A DNA stretch of 64,000 nucleotides from Streptomyces sp. T12. Lineage in GTDB: Bacteria; Actinomycetota; Actinomycetes; Streptomycetales; Streptomycetaceae. A program made the position numbers and the translations under genes. Positions within the stretch are counted from its first letter, which is position 1; each line of letters begins with the position of its first letter. Of this stretch, positions 27,553 to 36,466 are shown in pieces. The stretch covers positions 6,634,001 to 6,698,000 of the forward strand of contig NZ_CP117866.1 of assembly GCF_028736035.1 (NCBI RefSeq). Reading direction: 5' to 3'. The notes beneath the pieces were generated by a model. The model did no database searches. It was not told the DNA's origin and worked only from the letters and a program-made list of their open reading frames with translations.

Positions 27553-27960
27553 GTGTTGAGACGCAACGCCTTCCGGCTGCCCCGGCACCCGGCGTCCGTC
27601 GGCCTCGCCCGGCGCCGGGTCCGGGACCACCTGGCCGACTGGGGGCACGGACCACGTGATCCGGCGCTTCAGGACGCGGTGCTGCTCGTCTCCGAGCTGG
27701 CCACCAACGTCGTACGCCACGGTCCTCTCCTGGAGCGCGAGTTCGAGGTCGCCGTGACCGCGCTCGCCGACGGCTCCTGCCTGATCGAGGTGTCGGACGA
27801 GGGCCAACTCGAGCCCCGGCTCAGGGCGGTGGGGGAGTGGGAGGAGGCCGGTCGCGGCCTGCATCTGGTGGAGAACCTGGCGGCGGCGTGGGGGGTGTGG
27901 AGCAGGGGGCGGCACGGGAAGACGGTGTGGGTGCTGATACTCGCCGACATCAACCCATGA
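27553..27960 (+). CDS. ATP-binding regulatory protein, anti-sigma (RsbW/SpoIIAB-like) HATPase
   Basis: A 135-residue single-domain GHKL ATPase as is abundant in Streptomyces. The N-box is LLVSELATNVVRHG (residues about 44-58), with G1-like IEVSDEG and a degraded GRGLHLVENLA loop. Such proteins phosphorylate or sequester anti-anti-sigma factors or act with sensor proteins; no partner gene is adjacent. GTG 27553, two bases before a TTG, has GAGGAG 7 bp upstream. It ends 45 bp from the convergent histidine kinase gene; the gap contains a TTTACGGCCGTAAA palindrome at about 27974. Confidence 0.85.
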   Translation: MLRRNAFRLPRHPASVGLARRRVRDHLADWGHGPRDPALQDAVLLVSELATNVVRHGPLLEREFEVAVTALADGSCLIEVSDEGQLEPRLRAVGEWEEAGRGLHLVENLAAAWGVWSRGRHGKTVWVLILADINP

Positions 27961-28004
27961 GCCCCGGCAAAGCTTTACGGCCGTAAAGCCACCCCTCGGC
28001 GGCT

Positions 28005-29462
28005 TCAGTGCGACGGCAGCGTCACCGTCACCGCCAGCCCCTCACCCGGCGCCGTCCGCACCGCGACCTCACCGCCGTGCGCCTCCACCACCCCCTGCAC
28101 GATCGCCATCCCCAGCCCGCTGCCCGCACCCCCGCCGGCCCGGAAGAACCGGTCGAAGACGCGCGCCGCATCCTCCTCGCACAGCCCCGGTCCCTTGTCC
28201 TCGACACACAGCCGTACGACCCCGCCCGCCCGCTCCACCCGCAGCCGCACCGGCACATCGGCCGGCGTGTGCGTGCGGACGTTGCTCAGCAGGTTGCCCA
28301 GCACTTGCCGCAGCCCGGACTCGTCGGCGTGCACCAGGAGCGCGCCGTCGGCGCCGACCGTGAGGGGCCGCTCCGGCTGCTGCACCCGCAGATCCTCGGC
28401 GGCCTCGCGCACCAGGCGGCTCAGGTCGACGTTGCGGAAGCGCAGTTCGGGGCGCTGGTCGAGACGTGCGAGCGTCAGCAGCTCGTCGACGAGGCGGCCC
28501 ATGCGGTCGACCTCGCCGTTCATCCGGTCCCAGGCCCGTCTGCGCTCGGCAGGGTCGGTGAGCATCCCTTTGTCGTACAGCTGGAGGTAGCCGCGTATCG
28601 CGGACAGCGGAGTGCGCAGCTCGTGCGAGGCGTCGCCGACGAAGCGGCGCAGCTGGGCCGCGCTGCGCTCGCGCGTGCGGTACGCCGACTCCACCTGGTG
28701 GAGCATGGAGTTGAGGGCCACCCGCAGCTGTTCGACCTCCAGGGTCGGGTCGCGGCTGGAAGGGACGCGCCGGGTCAGATCGCCCTCGGCGATCGCCGAC
28801 GAGGTCTCGACCATGTCCTCCAGCGGCCGCATCCGGCGGCGCACGCTGAACATCGTCAGACAGCCGAGCAGGGCCAGCAGCAGGGTGCCGACGGCGAGAT
28901 CCATCCTGAGTGCCTTGCCCATGCCCTCGTGCAGGCCCTCGGTCGGCACGGCGATCAGCACGATCGTCCCGTCCGACAACCGCGCGCCGACCATCCGGTG
29001 GCGGTCCCCCTCGACGCGTACGTCCCGTGGCTCCTCGTCGGCGGCGAGGGCGACCGGGTCCTTCGCGGCGGCCGCGAGGGCGTGCTGGCGCGGTGTCGGC
29101 TTCAGCGGGCCCAGGGCCACCGGCTGCCCTGCGGAGTCGACCGCGACGTACACCATGGTCGGGCTGGGCAGCGGATCCGTGTCCGTGGCCCCGCCGTCGG
29201 TGAACCTGTCCAGGGCGATGCCCAGTTCGCTCAGCGACTCGATCTGCCGCAGGGTGAACCCGGCGTTCGCCAGCGTGGTGCGCGCACTCTTCAGCTCGGT
29301 GTCGACCTTGTCGAGCAGATAGAACCGCGCGGTCATCAGGCTGACGGCGGTCGCGACGACGATGCCGACGGCCAGCAGCGCCACGTTCGCCAGCGTCAGC
29401 TTGCCGCGCAGTGAGTGGACGCCGCGCCGTCGGCAGACGTCGAGGATCCCGGGGACCCTCAT
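28005..29462 (-). CDS. Two-component sensor histidine kinase
   Basis: A 485-residue membrane kinase: helix 1 (residues 21-45), an extracellular domain of about 140 residues, helix 2 (187-208), HAMP (about 208-262), HisKA with the phospho-acceptor H280 in GDASHELRTPLSAIRGYL, and HATPase_c with a visible GAGSGLGMAIVQGVVEAHGG box near the end. It phosphorylates the response regulator encoded by the overlapping upstream gene (4-bp ATGA overlap). The signal is not evident; the extracellular part has no recognised sensor fold. Confidence 0.93.
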   Translation of the reverse strand: MRVPGILDVCRRRGVHSLRGKLTLANVALLAVGIVVATAVSLMTARFYLLDKVDTELKSARTTLANAGFTLRQIESLSELGIALDRFTDGGATDTDPLPSPTMVYVAVDSAGQPVALGPLKPTPRQHALAAAAKDPVALAADEEPRDVRVEGDRHRMVGARLSDGTIVLIAVPTEGLHEGMGKALRMDLAVGTLLLALLGCLTMFSVRRRMRPLEDMVETSSAIAEGDLTRRVPSSRDPTLEVEQLRVALNSMLHQVESAYRTRERSAAQLRRFVGDASHELRTPLSAIRGYLQLYDKGMLTDPAERRRAWDRMNGEVDRMGRLVDELLTLARLDQRPELRFRNVDLSRLVREAAEDLRVQQPERPLTVGADGALLVHADESGLRQVLGNLLSNVRTHTPADVPVRLRVERAGGVVRLCVEDKGPGLCEEDAARVFDRFFRAGGGAGSGLGMAIVQGVVEAHGGEVAVRTAPGEGLAVTVTLPSH

Positions 29463-30148
29463 GCCAGCCCGTATCCGACGCCACGCCGCGTGGTGATCAC
29501 CGGCGGTCCCAGGGCGTCCAGCTTGCGCCGCAGATAGCTGATGTAGGTCTCCACGACGGTCGACTCCGGCGGCGTGTGCTCGTACTGCCAGACGTGGCGC
29601 AGGAGTTGCTCCTTGGGCACGATCCGGCCGCCGTTGCGCACCAGGAAGCGCAGCAACGCGTACTCGGTGGGGGTGAGCTCGACGGTGCGGCCCGCGCGGC
29701 GCACCGAGTACGTCGTCTCGTCCAGCTCCAGGTCGCCGTAGCGCAGGGGCGGCCGCTGCGGGAGGACGTCGGCCGGGCGGGTGCGGCGCAGCACCGCCGT
29801 GATGCGGGCGACGACCTCGTCGATGTTGAACGGCTTGGTGATGTAGTCGTCGCCGAAGCCGAGGGCGCCGACGATCTCGGCGGGCGAGTCGCGCGCGGTG
29901 AGGAAGACGAGCGCCAAGTCCGGGCGCCGCTCGCGCAGTTCATGCCCGAGGGCACGGCCGTCCCCGTCCGGGAGCATGACGTCGAGCAGCGCCACGTCGG
30001 GCCGAGTGCGCTCGGCGAGGGCGAGCGCCTCGCGGACCGTGCCCGCGACCATGACCTCGAACCGGTGGTAGCGCAGGGCGATGGCGAGGACGTCGGCGAT
30101 GCTCTCCTCGTCCTCCACGACCAGCACGGTGCCAGAACCCGTCGTCAT
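29459..30148 (-). CDS. OmpR/PhoB-family response regulator
   Basis: A 229-residue DNA-binding regulator: receiver domain with phospho-acceptor D56 (ALLDVMLPDGDG), conserved Thr in FLTARDS and K in YITKPF, then a winged helix (LTPTEYALLRFLVRNGGRIVPKEQLL, TVVETYISYLRRKLD, RRGVGYGLA). It is the partner of the following kinase. Its start faces the divergent MMPL transporter gene 155 bp away, which makes that transporter a possible target. Confidence 0.94.
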   Translation of the reverse strand: MTTGSGTVLVVEDEESIADVLAIALRYHRFEVMVAGTVREALALAERTRPDVALLDVMLPDGDGRALGHELRERRPDLALVFLTARDSPAEIVGALGFGDDYITKPFNIDEVVARITAVLRRTRPADVLPQRPPLRYGDLELDETTYSVRRAGRTVELTPTEYALLRFLVRNGGRIVPKEQLLRHVWQYEHTPPESTVVETYISYLRRKLDALGPPVITTRRGVGYGLA

Positions 30149-30303
30149 GCCCCCAGTATCGGCGGGGCCACTGACAGTCGGGCGGGTTCGCCCTTTGGAG
30201 TTCCTTGAGAGTCATGGCCGTCGACTGCCACGCGCGCGCGGCGCCACCAATCCTGTTGCCCAGGACCTGGGGGACCGACCGAACCGAATAAGGAGCGTTG
30301 AGC

Positions 30304-32748
30304 GTGGCTGCATTGGCACGGTGGTGCTATCGGCACCGGCTGGTGGTCCTGTTGCTGTGGTTGGGGGCGCTGTTCGGCCTGGGCGCGGCGAGTTCGGCCG
30401 CGGGCACGAACTACGCGAACGTCTTCTCCCTCCCGGACACGGACTCCGCGACCGCGTACGACCTGATGGAGAAGGCCTTCCCGGAGCGCGCGGGCGACAC
30501 CGACACGGTGGTGTGGAAGGTGGACGGGGACGAAGGGGCATCCGTACGGGACGACTCCGTACGGTCCCGGATCGAGCCAGCGCTGGCGGAGATCGGGCGC
30601 ATGAAGGGCGTCGGTGAGGTCACCGACCCGTACGCGGCCCAGGGAGGCGCGCAGATCAGCCGGGACGGGCGGATCGCGTACGCCCAGATCACCTTCACCG
30701 AGCAGGCGAACGGGGTCCCCAAGGAGCTGATCGAGGGCGTCGTTGACACGGCGCAGGCCGCCGAACGTGACGGGTTCCAGGTCGAGCTGGGCGGCCAGGC
30801 GATCGCCCGCACCCAGGAACCGCCGCAGGGCACGGCGGAGGCGGTCGGGATCCTCGCGGCGGCGGTGGTGCTGTTCCTCGCCTTCGGCTCGCTCTTCGCG
30901 ATGCTGCTGCCGATCGTCGTGGCGATCGCGGGCGTCGGCACCGGCATGATCGCGACGATGCTGATGAGCCATGTCGCGGACGTGCCCGAAGTGGCCCCGC
31001 TGCTCGGCTCGTTGATCGGCCTCGGCGTCGGCATCGACTACGCCCTGTTCATCGTCACCCGGCATCGGCGCGGCATCCTGCGCGGCATGAAGCCGGAGGA
31101 GGCGGCCGTGACCGCCCTCAACACCTCCGGCCGCGCGGTGCTGTTCGCCGGCGGCACGGTGTGCATCGCGCTCGCCGGGATGCTGGTGATGAACATGCGC
31201 TTCCTGGACGGCGTGGTCATCGCGACCTCGCTCACGGTCGTGCTGAGCGTGCTGGCCGCGATCACCCTGCTGCCCGCTCTCCTCGGCCTGCTCGGCATGC
31301 GGGTGCTCAGCCGCCGGCAGCGGCGCCGGCTCGCCGCGGCGGGACCGGAGCCGGCGGAGGCGAGCGGACTTGCGGCGCGCTGGTCGGCGTACGTCCAAAG
31401 GCGTCCGCGCCCGGTCGCGGCGCTGGCCCTCGTCGTCATGGCGGTCCTCGCGATCCCCGTGCTGTCGATCCGCCTCGGCGCCACCGACCAGGGCAACCAC
31501 CAGGAGTCGACCACGACCCGGCAGGCCTACGACCTGCTCGCCGAGGGCTTCGGCCCCGGCTTCAACGGCCCGCTCCAGGTGGTCGTCGAGGGCGACGCAC
31601 CGCAAGGCCTGGTCAACGCGATCCGGTCGGCCGAGGGCGTCGCCCAGGCGGCCGCCGTGCCGCCCGCGAACGGCGTCACGGTGATCCAGGTGGTCCCGAC
31701 CACCTCCCCCCAGTCCGAGCAGACCGACCAGCTGATCGACCGCCTGCGGGACGACGTGATCCCGCAGTCCGGTGCCGAGGCGCATGTCGGCGGGGTGACG
31801 GCGGTCTTCAAGGACTTCGCGTCGGTCACCGGCGACCGCCTGCCGTACTTCGTCGCGACGATCATCGCGCTCGGCTTCCTGCTCCTGCTGGTGGCCTTCC
31901 GCTCGCTGGTGGTCCCGCTGACGGCAGCGCTCATGAACCTCATCGCGGCCGCCGCGTCCTTCGGCGTCCTGGTGGCGATCTTCCAGTGGGGCTGGGGCAC
32001 CGAGCTGATCGGCGTAGGCAAGGAGGGACCGATCACCTCGTTCCTGCCGGTCATCATGCTGTCCCTGCTGTTCGGCCTCTCCATGGACTACCAGGTGTTC
32101 CTGGTGAGCCGGATGCACGAGGAGTGGGTGCACACGAAGGACAACGCGCGCGCGGTGCGCGTCGGCCTCGCGGAGACCAGCCGGGTCATCAACTCCGCCG
32201 CGTTGATCATGATCTGCGTGTTCAGCGCGTTCGTGCTGAGCGGCGACATGGAGGGCGCGATGGCGGGCATCGGCCTCGCGGCCGCCGTCGCCCTGGACGC
32301 CTTCATCCTGCGTACGGCGCTGGTGCCGGCCGCGATGCACATGCTCGGCAAGTCGAACTGGTGGCTGCCGGGCGGGCTGGAGAAGCGGCTGCCGCATCTG
32401 GCGGTCGAGCCGAAGGAGGAGGCGCCGGTGGCCGAGGAGGAGCCGGTCGTGGCGGGCCGGCCCTCGGCCGTCCACGGCTTCGTCCGCACCGCCGACGGTG
32501 GGCCGGTCGAGGGCGCGGCGGTGACGCTGCTGACGAAGGGCGGGCGTCAGTTGGACCGGGTGACGTCCCTGGCCGACGGGTCGTACATCGTCTCGGTGCC
32601 GGCGCCGGGGACGTATCTGCTGGCGACGGCCGCAACGTCGTACGGGTCCCGGGCGGGGCAGGTGGTCGTGGCGGACGGGCCGCTGGTGTACGACGTCGAG
32701 CTGGCGGAGGGCGAGCCGGCCGAGGGTGAGGTGGACGCCGTCAACTGA
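30304..32748 (+). CDS. MMPL/RND-family membrane transporter with extra C-terminal beta domain
   Basis: An 814-residue transporter with about 12 membrane helices and two large extracytoplasmic loops. MMPL landmarks are GLGVGIDYALFIVTRHRRG and, in the second half, LFGLSMDYQVFLVSRMHEEW. Such proteins export lipids or drugs with proton motive force. After the last helix, residues from about 720 form a carboxypeptidase-regulatory-like domain (VHGFVRTADGGPVEGAAVTLLTKGGRQ, DGSYIVSVPAPGTYLLATA), which is unusual for the family. GTG 30304 was chosen because AGGAG lies 8 bp upstream; the in-frame TTG at 30298 would be only 2 bp away. TetR and two-component genes flank it. Confidence 0.9.
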   Translation: MAALARWCYRHRLVVLLLWLGALFGLGAASSAAGTNYANVFSLPDTDSATAYDLMEKAFPERAGDTDTVVWKVDGDEGASVRDDSVRSRIEPALAEIGRMKGVGEVTDPYAAQGGAQISRDGRIAYAQITFTEQANGVPKELIEGVVDTAQAAERDGFQVELGGQAIARTQEPPQGTAEAVGILAAAVVLFLAFGSLFAMLLPIVVAIAGVGTGMIATMLMSHVADVPEVAPLLGSLIGLGVGIDYALFIVTRHRRGILRGMKPEEAAVTALNTSGRAVLFAGGTVCIALAGMLVMNMRFLDGVVIATSLTVVLSVLAAITLLPALLGLLGMRVLSRRQRRRLAAAGPEPAEASGLAARWSAYVQRRPRPVAALALVVMAVLAIPVLSIRLGATDQGNHQESTTTRQAYDLLAEGFGPGFNGPLQVVVEGDAPQGLVNAIRSAEGVAQAAAVPPANGVTVIQVVPTTSPQSEQTDQLIDRLRDDVIPQSGAEAHVGGVTAVFKDFASVTGDRLPYFVATIIALGFLLLLVAFRSLVVPLTAALMNLIAAAASFGVLVAIFQWGWGTELIGVGKEGPITSFLPVIMLSLLFGLSMDYQVFLVSRMHEEWVHTKDNARAVRVGLAETSRVINSAALIMICVFSAFVLSGDMEGAMAGIGLAAAVALDAFILRTALVPAAMHMLGKSNWWLPGGLEKRLPHLAVEPKEEAPVAEEEPVVAGRPSAVHGFVRTADGGPVEGAAVTLLTKGGRQLDRVTSLADGSYIVSVPAPGTYLLATAATSYGSRAGQVVVADGPLVYDVELAEGEPAEGEVDAVN

Positions 32749-32767
32749 CGGCCGGTGCACGGGGTTC

Positions 32768-32796
32768 AGGGGCGCTCGTCCTCGGCGGGCGCCCCT
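32768..32796. terminator. Bidirectional hairpin terminator between MMPL and TetR genes
   Basis: AGGGGCGC at 32768-32775 pairs with GCGCCCCT at 32789-32796 across a 13-nt loop, in the short gap between convergent stop codons. There is no U-tract, as is usual in streptomycetes. Confidence 0.7.
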
Positions 32797-32807
32797 TCCG
32801 CGTCCGC

Positions 32808-33569
32808 CTACCCTTCCGCCTTGCCCTTCTTGTCCTGCTTTCCCTTCGCCGGGTCCGGCACCGCGTTCGTCATCCCCGGTAGGAAGTCCGTGAACAGGTC
32901 GTGCACCTCGCGCACCAACGGCCGCAGCACCCGGAACCGCGCCAGCGAGACGCCCCGCGCGGTCAGCCGGGCGCCCCGCTCGGCGAGCCGGTAGCTGCGC
33001 TCGCGCCCCTCGGTCCGGTCGTACACCCAGTACAGGACCAGCCCCATCTGGGCGAGCCACATCATCTCGGGCAGTACGTCCCGGAGCTCCTCGGGCACCT
33101 TGGTCTTCGTCGCGCCCGCCAGCACCTGGCGATGGATGTCGATGGCCTCCACGCGCGCGTGCTCCGACTCGGCGGAGAAGGGGCTGAGCGGGCTGGCGGG
33201 ATCGGCGGCGTTCTTGAAGAACTGCACCGCGAACTCGTGATACGGCGTGGCGATGTCCAGCCACACCTTCAGCACGCCCGCCAGCCGCGCCTCCAGGTCG
33301 GTCTCCGTGGCCAGGACGTCCCGGATCGCCGCCCGGTGCTCGGCGGCGAGCCGGTCGTAGAAGCCCTGGACCAGGTGTTCCTTGCCCTCGAAGTAGTAGT
33401 ACGCGTTGCCGACGGAGACCCCGGCCTCCTGGGCGATCGCCCGCATCGTCGTCTTGTCGTAGCCGCGCTCCTGGAACAGCCGCATGGCGGTCTCCAGGAT
33501 CAGCGCGCGGGTCTGCTCGGACTTGCTGGGTGCGTCGCCCTGTTCAGGGCTGTCGTTCTTCGAGGACAC
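32808..33569 (-). CDS. TetR/AcrR-family transcriptional regulator
   Basis: A 253-residue regulator with an N-terminal helix-turn-helix (residues about 18-65: TRALILETAMRLFQERGYDKTTMRAIAQEAGVSVGNAYYYFEGKEHL) and a longer than usual ligand-binding domain, ending in a Lys/Asp-rich tail (PAKGKQDKKGKAEG). It is convergent with the MMPL transporter gene, 60 bp apart, so control of that gene would be from a distance. GTG 33569 is the likely start, since it precedes the charged N-terminus. Confidence 0.88.
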   Translation of the reverse strand: MSSKNDSPEQGDAPSKSEQTRALILETAMRLFQERGYDKTTMRAIAQEAGVSVGNAYYYFEGKEHLVQGFYDRLAAEHRAAIRDVLATETDLEARLAGVLKVWLDIATPYHEFAVQFFKNAADPASPLSPFSAESEHARVEAIDIHRQVLAGATKTKVPEELRDVLPEMMWLAQMGLVLYWVYDRTEGRERSYRLAERGARLTARGVSLARFRVLRPLVREVHDLFTDFLPGMTNAVPDPAKGKQDKKGKAEG

Positions 33570-33606
33570 GGAACGAGAGCCTAACGAGTGGTGTTTCGGT
33601 CGGACG

Positions 33607-34632
33607 TCAGGAGGTCTGTGCCGTCTGGTAGAGGTTCTGGGCGTCGGCGCCGAAGTACGGGCCGTACATCCGGTTCGGCAGGAAGTTGTACTTGAAGCTG
33701 TTCACCGAGGACAGCAGGCCGGTGCCCGTGGACTCGTTGAACTGCGTGAACCAGGGGCCGCCGCTGGCGCCGCCGGTCATGTTGCAGTTCATGCCGTGGT
33801 CGTTGGACAGCAGGAAGTCCCGGTTGGTGGTGCCGCTGCAGTAGATGAACTTCTCGCCGTCGTACGGAGCGGCGGCCGGGAAGCCGAAGGAGTACATGCG
33901 CAGGTTGTAGCCGGTGTTGAAGGCCAGCCCCTGCCCGCCGACGACGTCCGTGAGCAGCTTGCCGTCCAGCGGGGCGACGACGGCGGCGCCGACGTCGTAG
34001 TTGATGTCCTCGCTCGCCGTCCACTGCGGGGTGGACAGGGTCTTGGACGCGGTCCACCGGCCGTAGGGGGCCTGCCCGTCGTGGTAGCCGGGCACGAACA
34101 CCCAGTTGGTGTGCCAGGCGCCCTCCAGCTTCACGCAGTGGCCCGCCGTGATCACGGTGCTCTTGTTGGCGCTGGTGACGGCGTTGCCGGAACAGGACGC
34201 CGTACGGCCCTGGTAGCTGAAGAACACCTGCCCCGCCGTGGAGACGACCGCCCCGCCGCCGCTCCACTGGCCGCCGGTGTTCGGGAAGGCCATCAGGCCG
34301 ATGTCGGAGACGGCCTTGCCGACCGCCGCGGCCGGGGAGCTGGGCGCGACGGTGGCCGCCGGGCCCTTGCGGGGCGCCGAGCCGCCGTCGAAGTGGCCGT
34401 TGACGGTCACCAGGTCGAGCGGGGTCGCCTCGCGCATCCGCTGCGACGTCCAGAAGTCACGGGCCTGCTGCTGTGCGCCGGCCGAGACCGCGCTGACGGC
34501 GGTCGAGGTGTCGGACCTCGGCGCGGCGCTCGCGGGGGTGGCCAGGGCGCCGGCGGTGAGCAGCGCGGTGACGCCGACCAGGGCGCCGAGGAGGGGGCGG
34601 GGTATGCGGGTGACGCCGGGTATGCCTCTCAC
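33607..34632 (-). CDS. Secreted trypsin-like serine protease
   Basis: A 341-residue exported protease. The signal peptide ends near ATPASA (residue 36), followed by a propeptide of roughly 70 residues and an S1-type catalytic domain with H165 (VITAGHC), D213 (INYDVGAAVV) and S290 (TGGASGGPWF). Two cysteine pairs are plausible. GTG 34632 was chosen because AAGGAG sits 5 bp upstream and gives a standard signal peptide; the frame stays open another 48 codons. It has no operon partner. Confidence 0.92.
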   Translation of the reverse strand: MRGIPGVTRIPRPLLGALVGVTALLTAGALATPASAAPRSDTSTAVSAVSAGAQQQARDFWTSQRMREATPLDLVTVNGHFDGGSAPRKGPAATVAPSSPAAAVGKAVSDIGLMAFPNTGGQWSGGGAVVSTAGQVFFSYQGRTASCSGNAVTSANKSTVITAGHCVKLEGAWHTNWVFVPGYHDGQAPYGRWTASKTLSTPQWTASEDINYDVGAAVVAPLDGKLLTDVVGGQGLAFNTGYNLRMYSFGFPAAAPYDGEKFIYCSGTTNRDFLLSNDHGMNCNMTGGASGGPWFTQFNESTGTGLLSSVNSFKYNFLPNRMYGPYFGADAQNLYQTAQTS

Positions 34633-34836
34633 GCGTACTCCTTCTGCGATGGGGGGACCGGGCGACCGGGTGGGCCGTCCGGCGGACAGACAGAGCGGAC
34701 AGACAGTCGGTGCGGGTGCGGAGTGGAGAACCGGGAGGCAGCGTGCCAACCCGAGCACCGTTTTGGAAGGGCGCATGCCAAAACAGGGTCGGAAATCGCG
34801 CCGTTCAGGATGAGTTGGGCCCTTTGGTTCCCGGCC

Positions 34837-35418
34837 TCACCCTGTCGCGCAGGTGCCGCTGTCGCAGCCGGGCGGGTTGTACGTCCAGCCCTGATGCGGG
34901 TCGTACGACCACCCGTCCGCGTGCCGGTAGACCCGTCCGCCCCCTTGCGCTCCGCCCTGCCGCGTCCCGCCCCACTGCGCCCCGCGCCACTTGGCGGCGG
35001 CGAGTACGGCCCCCTTGGCGAGGCGTGCCCCCGACGGGGTGCTGAGGCGATGGGCGAGCGGCCGGTGCTCGCGCAGGGCCCACAGGGTGACGATCCAGGC
35101 GGCGGTGCCCCGGTAGACCTGCCCGGCGTCGCCGACGACGGTGATCTCCTCGAGGGTGGCGCCGTGGTCGAGGCCGGGGTAGCGCCGCCGGGCCTCGTCC
35201 GACCCGGCCGGCACCAGCTCCAGCGGCACCAACTGCGGCTGCCGTACGAGCCAGTCGCGCAGGAAGGTGCACAGGGAGCACTGCGCGTCGTAGAGGACGG
35301 TCAGTCGGCGGACCGGGGCGGCGGGCCCGGGGCGCGAGGCCTGGGGCCCGCCGACCGTGCCCGGACCCGCGCCCGCCATCGCGACGGCGTCGTCCGTCAC
35401 GCCGGCCACGTCGTTCAC
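34837..35418 (-). CDS. DCC-family thiol-disulfide oxidoreductase-like protein (DUF393)
   Basis: A 193-residue protein with the family signature VLYDAQCSLCTFLRDWLVRQ, giving the DxxC-xxC pair after a 38-residue Ala/Pro/Gly-rich N-terminus. The domain then contains VYRGTAAWIVTLWALREHRPLA, another DUF393 landmark. The C-terminus is a Trp/Tyr/His-rich tail (GWSYDPHQGWTYNPPGCDSGTC) with two more cysteines. Redox function is inferred only. It overlaps the upstream membrane-protein gene by 4 bp (GTGA), and the two share a palindrome-flanked promoter. Confidence 0.82.
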   Translation of the reverse strand: MNDVAGVTDDAVAMAGAGPGTVGGPQASRPGPAAPVRRLTVLYDAQCSLCTFLRDWLVRQPQLVPLELVPAGSDEARRRYPGLDHGATLEEITVVGDAGQVYRGTAAWIVTLWALREHRPLAHRLSTPSGARLAKGAVLAAAKWRGAQWGGTRQGGAQGGGRVYRHADGWSYDPHQGWTYNPPGCDSGTCATG

Positions 35419-35822
35419 GCCCCGGCCGACGGAGCGACCCAGTCCTGCGGCGTGACCGGCGGCATCTGCTCCTGCTCCAGCACCCCGCGCCGCCGGATCT
35501 TGTTGAGTACGTAGACGTTGCCCAGGTGCATCACGCCGAGCACCAGCAGCACCACGCCGAGCTTGGTCGACAGGGCCTCGAAGATGCCGCGGGTGTCGAG
35601 GACGGTTCCGTCGTCGCTCAGGTACAGCGCGACGAAGCCGAGGTTGACGAGGTAGAAGCCGACCACCAGCAGGTGGTTCACGGCGTCCGCGAGCTTCTCG
35701 TTCCCGCGCAGCACGTCGGCGAGGAAGATCCGTCCGTTGCGGCTGAGAGTGCGGGCCACCCAGATGGTCAGCGCGATGCTGACGACCAGGTAGATGACGT
35801 AGGCGATGACCGTGCGGTCCAT
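35415..35822 (-). CDS. Integral membrane protein of unknown function
   Basis: A 135-residue protein with three helices: 4-25 (TVIAYVIYLVVSIALTIWVA), 46-68 (AVNHLLVVGFYLVNLGFVALYL) and about 85-110 (KLGVVLLVLGVMHLGNVYVL). The N-terminal segment RTLSRNGRIFLADVLRGNEKLADAVN and the His residues within helices are conserved-looking, but I know no function. It heads a two-gene unit with the DCC protein. A GGGGGAGG binding site lies right before ATG 35822. Confidence 0.78.
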   Translation of the reverse strand: MDRTVIAYVIYLVVSIALTIWVARTLSRNGRIFLADVLRGNEKLADAVNHLLVVGFYLVNLGFVALYLSDDGTVLDTRGIFEALSTKLGVVLLVLGVMHLGNVYVLNKIRRRGVLEQEQMPPVTPQDWVAPSAGA

Positions 35823-35835
35823 TGCCTCCCCCTTC

Positions 35836-35893
35836 TGAACACGTTCAAAATGCTGTCGAGGAAGACAGTAGACCTGGCTTTGAACATGTTCAA
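35836..35893 (-). promoter_or_regulatory. Promoter with two TGAAC..GTTCA palindromes
   Basis: On the minus strand TTGAAC (35893-35888) and TACTGT (35870-35865) are spaced by exactly 17 bp, a good -35/-10 pair. The -35 lies inside a perfect 14-bp palindrome TTGAACATGTTCAA (35880-35893). A second palindrome TGAACACGTTCA (35836-35847) lies just downstream of the expected start site, centre-to-centre 45 bp. This arrangement is that of a repressor operator, TetR-like in form; no such regulator gene is adjacent. Confidence 0.75.
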
Positions 35894-35973
35894 CTCACTT
35901 GAGTGAGGCCTGCGTCACGCCTCCGCCGGGAGTCTCGCCGGGAGTCCCGTCGGGAGTGTTGTCCGGGGCGCCG

Positions 35974-36384
35974 TCACAGCCTGCGCGCGAGTTCCGGCCG
36001 CTTGGAGTAGTCCGTGAACCCGATGACGTTTCCCCAGGGGTCGGCCATCTCGACGGTCCACCCGGTGGCCACCGAGAACGGCTCGTCGAGCGGCGCGATG
36101 CCCGCGTCGGTCAACGCCCGCGCCGCCGCCCGCGCGTCCGGCACCTCCAGCCACACGCGCGGGGAGGGCCACGGCGGCGTCCGATACCTCAACTCCTCCT
36201 CCTGCCGCAGCAGGATGCCGGGGGTCTCGCCCCCGACCTTCAGCAGCGCGATCCCGGCCTCGTCGAGCCGGAACCCGACCGTGAACCCGGCCCGCTCGTA
36301 GAACCGGACGGCCTCACCGAGGTCGCTGACCGGCAGCAGCACGTTGTCGAACCCGAGCAGTTCGTACGACTCGTCATCTGACAT
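35974..36384 (-). CDS. Glyoxalase/bleomycin-resistance (VOC) family protein
   Basis: A 136-residue single-unit VOC protein with the beta-alpha-beta-beta-beta pattern: LLGFDNVLLPVSDLGEAVRFYERAGFTVGF at the start and PFSVATGWTVEMADPWGNVIGFTDY at the end. Members act in dimers with a metal site on small substrates or bind drugs; the substrate is unknown. ATG 36384 is preferred over an upstream ATG because it begins just before the first strand. Monocistronic. Confidence 0.85.
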   Translation of the reverse strand: MSDDESYELLGFDNVLLPVSDLGEAVRFYERAGFTVGFRLDEAGIALLKVGGETPGILLRQEEELRYRTPPWPSPRVWLEVPDARAAARALTDAGIAPLDEPFSVATGWTVEMADPWGNVIGFTDYSKRPELARRL

Positions 36385-36466
36385 TCCGTCAGAATAAGGG
36401 GATGATTCGCCGGAGCCGGTGATTGTCACCCTGAGCCGGGCCTGACGGTCGGCTCCGGCGTCGGCC

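Noticed and set aside
27970..27990. Palindrome TTTACGGCCGTAAA as an operator
   Set aside because: It lies between convergent gene ends, so it is at most a weak terminator stem.
30145..33264. 1039-codon minus-strand frame opposite the MMPL transporter
   Set aside because: No recognisable motif, low-complexity Arg/Gly/His/Asp content; the opposite strand encodes a convincing transporter.
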